A stretch of 64,000 bases of DNA from CBDHHC01 sp050633205 (lineage in GTDB: Bacteria > Pseudomonadota > Alphaproteobacteria > Rhizobiales > CBDHHC01). This document shows, piece by piece, positions 58,930 through 64,000 of the stretch (position 1 is its first letter; each line of letters begins with the position of its first letter). Location: the NCBI GenBank assembly GCA_050633205.1, contig JBOEGA010000050.1:1-64000 (forward strand), in the 5' to 3' direction. The position numbers were made by a program, and so were the translations under genes. The notes below the pieces were generated by a model. That model was not told the origin of the DNA, did not search any database, and saw nothing but the letters and a program-made list of their open reading frames with translations.

Positions 58930-59964
58930 ATGACCGCTGATGCTAATACCCTCGATATGGCTGCTTTGGCGCCTGCGCTGGAAAAAGACGTACTAGGGTT
59001 TTCCGGATTGAACGAAATAACCAAGTTTAATACGGGGCAATCCAACCCAACCTACCTTCTGACTGCGGATAGCGGTAAATATGTGCTACGTGCCAAACCG
59101 CCCGGAAAACTGCTGAAATCTGCCCATCAGGTAGACCGGGAGTTTCGGGTTATGAACGCGCTGAAAGAGACAGATGTACCTGTTCCGGAAACACTTTTTC
59201 TGTCAGAAGAAGACAGCGCTATCGGGCGTATGTTTTACGTGATGAAGTTTCTGGATGGGCGGATTCTCAAGGATTTCACGCTTCCTGAAGTGCCGAAGGA
59301 AGATCGTGTCAAATATTATGATGCGATGAATGATGTGCTTGCCAGAATGCATTCTCTGGATGTTAATGCCATTGGTCTTGGGGATTATGGCCGCCCTGGA
59401 AATTACTATGCCAGACAGCTTTCAACATGGACAAAACAGTACAGAGCCTCGGAAACCGGGCTTGTTCAGCCTATGGAAGATCTAATCACGTGGCTTAACG
59501 CAGAATTACCTGATGATGACGGTACAGTTACGCTTGTTCACGGCGATTACCGTCTGGATAACGTGATGTTCCATAAAGAGCGTCCTGAAGTCATCGGAGT
59601 TCTGGACTGGGAACTTTCAACTCTGGGACACCCGCTTGCCGATCTGGCCTATCAGTGCATGTACTGGCGTTTGCCTCATGACAGTCTGTTTGCAGGTCTT
59701 GGTGGTCTGGACCGTACCGAGCTTGGTATGCCGTTTGAGAAAGATTATGTTGAAGCTTATTGCAAGCGTCGCGGGATTGAGGGTGTTGATCACTGGACTT
59801 TCTGTCTGGCGTTTGCTGTCTTCCGTTTCAACTCGATTATTCAGGGCGTTTACAAACGTTCACTTGACGGAAATGCGTCAAACCCTGAGCGGGCTAAAAT
59901 GCTTGGGGCGGCAGTTCCTGTACTTGCAGAAATTGCCCTTGATATGATCCGTTCCGAAAGCTGA
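58930..59964 (+). CDS. APH/choline-kinase-like phosphotransferase, ACAD10/11-APH type
   Basis: 344 residues. Aminoglycoside-phosphotransferase fold: GQSNPTYLL (nucleotide loop), VLRAKPPGKL (Lys), the catalytic loop LVHGDYRLDNVMFH (Asp about 199) and the metal motif VLDWELSTLGHPLADLAYQ. Human ACAD10/11 fuse this domain to the dehydrogenase, and P. putida LvaA is a homologous kinase of 4-hydroxyvaleryl-CoA. The neighbouring ACAD gene makes the same job likely here. AGGAGC-like site before ATG. Confidence 0.88.
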   Translation: MTADANTLDMAALAPALEKDVLGFSGLNEITKFNTGQSNPTYLLTADSGKYVLRAKPPGKLLKSAHQVDREFRVMNALKETDVPVPETLFLSEEDSAIGRMFYVMKFLDGRILKDFTLPEVPKEDRVKYYDAMNDVLARMHSLDVNAIGLGDYGRPGNYYARQLSTWTKQYRASETGLVQPMEDLITWLNAELPDDDGTVTLVHGDYRLDNVMFHKERPEVIGVLDWELSTLGHPLADLAYQCMYWRLPHDSLFAGLGGLDRTELGMPFEKDYVEAYCKRRGIEGVDHWTFCLAFAVFRFNSIIQGVYKRSLDGNASNPERAKMLGAAVPVLAEIALDMIRSES

Positions 59965-59977
59965 TTAAATATGAAAA

Positions 59978-60004
59978 TGACGGGAGCATTGATATGCTCC
60001 TGTC
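59978..60004 (+). terminator. hairpin after the SDR-kinase operon
   Basis: Stem GGAGCAT/ATGCTCC with flanking GAC/GTC pairing, 13 bp after the stop codon. The T-tract is weak. Confidence 0.5.
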
Positions 60005-60116
60005 TTACCTGCCTCGATTTTCATACCTTATTAATATTTTCCATTCCCGAATTCACAGATCCAGACTTCAGACCAGCTGCTGTTATACATTAAATTAAAC
60101 ATGTTACCTTAAGAAT

Positions 60117-61913
60117 ATGGGCATGAAAGACAATACGGGCATCAGTGGGGCGCACCCTCATTATCCGAATTTCTCGAATAATGAGCCTTTGGCGCAGAAT
60201 AAAGCGATAAAACTCCTTATTATCGAAGATAATGAGGCCGATCAGGTTATATTGGACCGCTTCATCGCGACGATAACTGATTTGAAGTTTGAAATAGAAA
60301 CAGCCCAAACGCTTAGTCACGCGAAGTCCATACTGTCAAAGGGCGGTTTTGATATTATTCTTCTTGATTTTTACTTACCGGATGGTCAGGCACCGGAGTT
60401 TATCAGGGAGATGAGCCGTATTATTGAGACTCCTTTTATAGTTCTGACCGGACGCAAAGATGCTGAGGTCGAAAAGGAAATTCTTGATTCAGGCGCTACT
60501 GACTTTATTCCAAAAAGCGAACTGAACCAGACACTGCTTGCACGTGTTATCAAGTTCAGCCTTGAGCGCAGCAAAGCCTATAATATTCTCAAAGAGCAAA
60601 CCATTCGTGATCCCCTGACAGGACTATACAACAGAATGGGTATGGAAAAACTTCTTGCCCAGACACTATCTGAAGCAGCATTGAGCAAAAAACCATTTGC
60701 TCTGCTCCTGATCGATATCGACAAGTTTAAATCTATCAATGACACATATGGCCATGGTGTGGGAGACAGCATTCTCAAGCTTGTATCTGAAATGCTGGCC
60801 AGCTCAACACGCAGTTCACGAAATACCGACTTTGCGATCCGTGTGGGTGGAGACGAGTTTGCTTTAATTACAACTGCACTTAATGATATTGACAATGTAA
60901 ACCTGATTATCAACCGGCTTACTGAAAAGCTTGCAGGTGTATTTGAGGTTGATGGATATGAAGTTTCCGTATCAATGAGCATTGGTATTGCAGTCTACCC
61001 AAGTGATGGGACAACGCAGAAAGAATTAATGACCAATGCCGACTTCTCCCTTTATCGTGCAAAGGCCAAGACAGGAACAACATTTGAGTTCTTTGATAAA
61101 GGCATGCATGAGAAAGTGCAGAAGCGATACTTTATCGAGAACAGTCTGGACCTTGCAATAAAGGAGGAGCAGTTTGTTCTCTATTATCAGCCGAAATATT
61201 ACACTGAGGATACTGCCCTAAACGGGTTTGAAGCCCTGATACGCTGGAATCATCCTCAAAGAGGCATGATCTGGCCGCGAGAGTTTATTCATATTACAGA
61301 AGAAACCGGACATATTCTAAAAATAGGAGAATGGGTTCTACGGGAAGCCTGCAGACAATGTGTTGCATGGCAGAAGAAGACATCACAACCAATTACAATG
61401 GCTGTGAATGTATCTGTAAGGCAGTTGCTTCATAACTCTTTTCTGGAAACGGTATGCGATATACTGACTGAAACCGGCATGCCGCCGGAAAGTCTTGAAC
61501 TGGAAATAACCGAGAGCATGGTCATTCAGAATCTCCATCAAAGTAATATGATTCTGCAAAAGCTTCGCAAAATGAAAGTTGCCATATCACTGGATGACTT
61601 TGGAACTGGTTACTCCTCATTAGCGAGATTAAGAACTCTTCCTATAAACAAGCTTAAAATGGATCGCTCTCTTATCCGTAAAGTGGGCAAAAACCGGTTT
61701 GATACAGCAATTGCACGGACAGTATTATCACTGGCCAAAAACCTGAAAATCTCGGCGGTAGCAGAAGGTGTAGAGACTGAAGAGCAGTATCGCTTCCTTA
61801 AAAATGCTAACTGTAAAGAAGTACAGGGTTATTTTTTCTCAAGACCATTACCTGCTTCTGAAATAGAAAATACAGTTATAAACGCCCCTGCGGCCAAAAT
61901 TTCCAGTACTTAA
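60117..61913 (+). CDS. response regulator with GGDEF and EAL domains (cyclic-di-GMP turnover)
   Basis: 598 residues. REC (about 32-150) with phosphoacceptor DIILLDFYLPDGQ; GGDEF (about 165-325) with intact RVGGDEFALI and an RxxD inhibitory site five residues before it (RNTD); EAL (about 345-590) with FEALIRWNHP, ELEITESM and DDFGTGYSSL. Both catalytic signatures are complete, so it can in principle make and degrade cyclic-di-GMP under phosphorylation control. The next gene is probably a related sensor. Confidence 0.92.
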   Translation: MGMKDNTGISGAHPHYPNFSNNEPLAQNKAIKLLIIEDNEADQVILDRFIATITDLKFEIETAQTLSHAKSILSKGGFDIILLDFYLPDGQAPEFIREMSRIIETPFIVLTGRKDAEVEKEILDSGATDFIPKSELNQTLLARVIKFSLERSKAYNILKEQTIRDPLTGLYNRMGMEKLLAQTLSEAALSKKPFALLLIDIDKFKSINDTYGHGVGDSILKLVSEMLASSTRSSRNTDFAIRVGGDEFALITTALNDIDNVNLIINRLTEKLAGVFEVDGYEVSVSMSIGIAVYPSDGTTQKELMTNADFSLYRAKAKTGTTFEFFDKGMHEKVQKRYFIENSLDLAIKEEQFVLYYQPKYYTEDTALNGFEALIRWNHPQRGMIWPREFIHITEETGHILKIGEWVLREACRQCVAWQKKTSQPITMAVNVSVRQLLHNSFLETVCDILTETGMPPESLELEITESMVIQNLHQSNMILQKLRKMKVAISLDDFGTGYSSLARLRTLPINKLKMDRSLIRKVGKNRFDTAIARTVLSLAKNLKISAVAEGVETEEQYRFLKNANCKEVQGYFFSRPLPASEIENTVINAPAAKISST

Positions 61914-62027
61914 AAGTAAAAAATCCATAAATTATGATAATTCACGGAGATACAAAAGGTTTTATCAAACTTTATAGTGTTTAATATGCAGGAACCTGAT
62001 TGTTAACAGAAAAATAACCTCAGAATA

Positions 62028-64000
62028 ATGCATTCTTATTTAATTAAAACGCTGCTTATAGCACTTGCATACTATATATCCGGTAGCTTGTCGTTGCTGT
62101 TAGCTATTCCCCCCGGTTTTGCTGCTCCTGTATGGCCTGCAGCCGGTATAGCTTTGGCGGCTATTCTGCTTTGGGGGTACAGGTTCCTCCCGGCCGTCTT
62201 TATTGGTTCTTTTTGTACTAACCTGTTTATTGCCTCAAACTCGGGTGCAAATGTTGTTGAGTTACTCCCTCTTATTGTATCCAGCAGTATTGCTGTCGGT
62301 GCAACCCTGCAGGCAGCCCTCAGTGCTTTTCTTGTTAACCGAGCAATAACAATTCCTAATCGCCTGGAACAGGAACTGGATGTCCTGAAAATAATATTGC
62401 TTGGTGGTTTAATTGGCTGCCTGGTTAACTCTCTTATTGGAACTCTTGTATTGTTCGGTGCCGGGTTTATTTCCAGCGATGCATTTCTAATAGGCTGGCT
62501 CACCTGGTGGGTCGGGGATTCTATCGGGGTAATACTTGTTACCCCAATAATTATTATGCTCTCTTCCGGGGGGGTTTCTGTATCAAGAAAATATCTGGTG
62601 GCACTTCCGATTACTCTGGTATTTGTTCTCGTTGTGGGGGTATTTCACAGTGCCAGAGAAAGTGAACAAAAAGCAACGATTGATACATTTACCAAACTAA
62701 CACTTTATCCTGCGGATCTTATTCGCAATCAATTCACTGTCTTCAGAGAGGCTCTGAGCTCTATCAAAAATTTTCATCAGGCATCCCAGAAAGTTGATAA
62801 AGATGAGTTTGCAATTTTTGTTGATGACAAGTTGAAAGAAAACCCGGAGATTTCTTCTTTAATGTGGGTTCCCCGCGTTAAAAAAAATGAAATACAAACG
62901 TTCGAAGCGAATGCTGTTAAAGATGGCCTGGAAAACTTTACTATATGGGAGGGTTCTCCCGGTAGTAAAACAAGCCCCAGGGACAGTGATGAATATTACC
63001 CTGTTCACTATTCTCTATCCCTTAAAAATAATAAAGAAATATTAGGGTTAAACCTTGGTGCCAATCCGGCTTTTTTAAATGCTTTCCGAGAAGCCCGGGA
63101 TAATGGTAAGCAGGCTGTCATTGAGCTTAATAATATTTTTCCGAAGGGCAGCATATTGCTCTATCAGCCAATATACAAAAATGGTGTAGCACTTGAAACT
63201 ACTCCTCACCGCAAAGCAGCCTTTACAGGCGGGGTTCTTATTAACTTCGACATTGCACGGCTCATTGAAAAACGGGATGTAGGTTACAAAAAGAACCACT
63301 ACAATATTCATATACTGGAGAAATCTTCCGAGGGCAAAAAGCTAACTCGCCATGGAAGCAAGGCAAATCCTCCGGCTTTCTCTCATGAAGCTTCCTTTAC
63401 AGTCTCCGGAAAAGAGTGGGTTATTGTCTTTACCCCTACTTCAAAGTTTTTTACAGATCACCAAGGCTGGCTATCCTGGCTTGTACTTGTCGGGGGGTTA
63501 CTATTTACGAGCCTGCTCCAGATATTCCTGCTCAGCCTTACTGCCAGGACTGAAGTTGTTCAACGGCTGGTAAAAACGAAAACAAATGCCCTAGCACATA
63601 GTGAGGAACAATTTCGTTCAGCAATGCAGTACTCTGCGGTTGGCATGTCGCTTGTATCTACGGGCGGGCACTGGATAAAAGTGAATAAGGCTCTCTGTGA
63701 AATAGTCGGATATACCCACAGTGAGTTGCTGGAGATGGAATATAACTCCCTCATCTACCCTGATGACATGGATGAAAACCAATCTTTGCTTAATCAATTA
63801 CTGAATGGAGAGATCGAGACTTTCCAACTGGAACACCGTATCGTACACAAGAAGGGGCACAGTGTATGGATTTCGGCCAGTATATCCGCAGTCTGGGACA
63901 AAGCAAAAAAGCCAAAATATTTTATCTGTCAGACGCGGAATATTTCCGAGCGAAAGAAAGCCGAAGAGGAACGTGAAGAACTCAGTAAAACACTCAGCCT
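62028..64000 (+). CDS. MASE1-CHASE-PAS sensor, incomplete at the window end
   Basis: At least 657 codons from ATG 62028, open to the last base. N-terminal MASE1 membrane domain of about eight helices (PPGFAAPVWPAAGIALAAILLWG, GWLTWWVGDSIGVILVTP), then an extracytoplasmic CHASE-like region (about 220-470; SSLMWVPRVKK, YPVHYSL, GLNLGANP), a further helix (WLSWLVLVGGLLFTSLLQIFLL) and a PAS domain (about 525-640; FRSAMQYSAVGMSLV, ISERKKAEEER). The output domain lies beyond 64000; a diguanylate cyclase or histidine kinase is expected. It follows the cyclic-di-GMP gene by 115 bp. Confidence 0.85.
   Translation, partial: MHSYLIKTLLIALAYYISGSLSLLLAIPPGFAAPVWPAAGIALAAILLWGYRFLPAVFIGSFCTNLFIASNSGANVVELLPLIVSSSIAVGATLQAALSAFLVNRAITIPNRLEQELDVLKIILLGGLIGCLVNSLIGTLVLFGAGFISSDAFLIGWLTWWVGDSIGVILVTPIIIMLSSGGVSVSRKYLVALPITLVFVLVVGVFHSARESEQKATIDTFTKLTLYPADLIRNQFTVFREALSSIKNFHQASQKVDKDEFAIFVDDKLKENPEISSLMWVPRVKKNEIQTFEANAVKDGLENFTIWEGSPGSKTSPRDSDEYYPVHYSLSLKNNKEILGLNLGANPAFLNAFREARDNGKQAVIELNNIFPKGSILLYQPIYKNGVALETTPHRKAAFTGGVLINFDIARLIEKRDVGYKKNHYNIHILEKSSEGKKLTRHGSKANPPAFSHEASFTVSGKEWVIVFTPTSKFFTDHQGWLSWLVLVGGLLFTSLLQIFLLSLTARTEVVQRLVKTKTNALAHSEEQFRSAMQYSAVGMSLVSTGGHWIKVNKALCEIVGYTHSELLEMEYNSLIYPDDMDENQSLLNQLLNGEIETFQLEHRIVHKKGHSVWISASISAVWDKAKKPKYFICQTRNISERKKAEEEREELSKTLS

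Noticed and set aside
62072..62503. Minus-strand ORF of 143 codons
   Set aside because: Antisense to the MASE1 helices; composition reflects the opposite strand.

Overview
The window is one 64 kb stretch of a low-GC (roughly 44 percent by eye) alphaproteobacterial chromosome. The main evidence is the order rpsT - rhodanese - dnaA - dnaN - recF - gyrB, TTAA-N7-TTAAC sites of the CtrA type, Irr/RirA-like iron operators, a PodJ-like polarity protein, and a group of acyl-CoA genes. I do not name a genus. The assembly is draft quality: an NN at 2651-2652 sits inside glyS and breaks its frame. I see no transposase, phage module, CRISPR array, rRNA or convincing tRNA.

Layout. 1-6.5 kb: gamma-glutamylcyclotransferase, a crotonase, glyS/glyQ and a sensor histidine kinase. 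6.6-8.8 kb: a GST - tautomerase - NTF2-like operon with a divergent LysR regulator. 8.8-14.4 kb: a minus-strand block of tRNA methylase, SppA-like protease, a small membrane protein, a DUF1499 protein and two tandem, highly degenerate relatives of cytochrome oxidase subunit I, the second cut by an in-frame TAG. 14.6-20.2 kb: polyprenyl diphosphate synthase, an unknown membrane protein, a cytochrome c, and an iron operon behind two palindromic operators. 20.3-29.7 kb: scoAB, an AsmA-like protein, an orphan binding protein, a possible 29-codon gene with its own terminator, an unknown exported protein and a TauE/TIGR02186 pair. 30.2-36.3 kb: PodJ-like protein and a lipoprotein hydrolase.

36.6-44.8 kb is the replication locus (gyrB, recF, dnaN, dnaA, rhodanese, rpsT, all minus strand). 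Its rhodanese-rpsT intergenic region, with DnaA-box-like sites, a perfect CtrA box and GANTC sites, is the best oriC candidate here. 45.4-49.2 kb: AraC regulator, a small ORF with a long palindrome, a structured intergenic region, a solute-binding protein and a membrane protein. 49.8-52.2 kb: an ExbB-ExbD-ExbD-TonB operon. 52.2-60 kb: acyl-CoA ligase, a response regulator cut by a second in-frame TAG, then divergent TetR-ACAD-quinone reductase and SDR-phosphotransferase operons that look like an ACAD10/11- or Lva-type 4-hydroxyacyl-CoA module. 60-64 kb: a REC-GGDEF-EAL protein and the start of a MASE1-CHASE-PAS sensor running off the end.

The most unusual content is the cytochrome-oxidase-like pair. 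The first copy keeps both low-spin heme histidines but has lost the heme a3 ligand and the CuB histidine pair, so it cannot be an ordinary oxidase. Next come the dual iron operator, the CtrA sites at both the candidate origin and the PodJ-like gene, and two genes interrupted by single amber codons.
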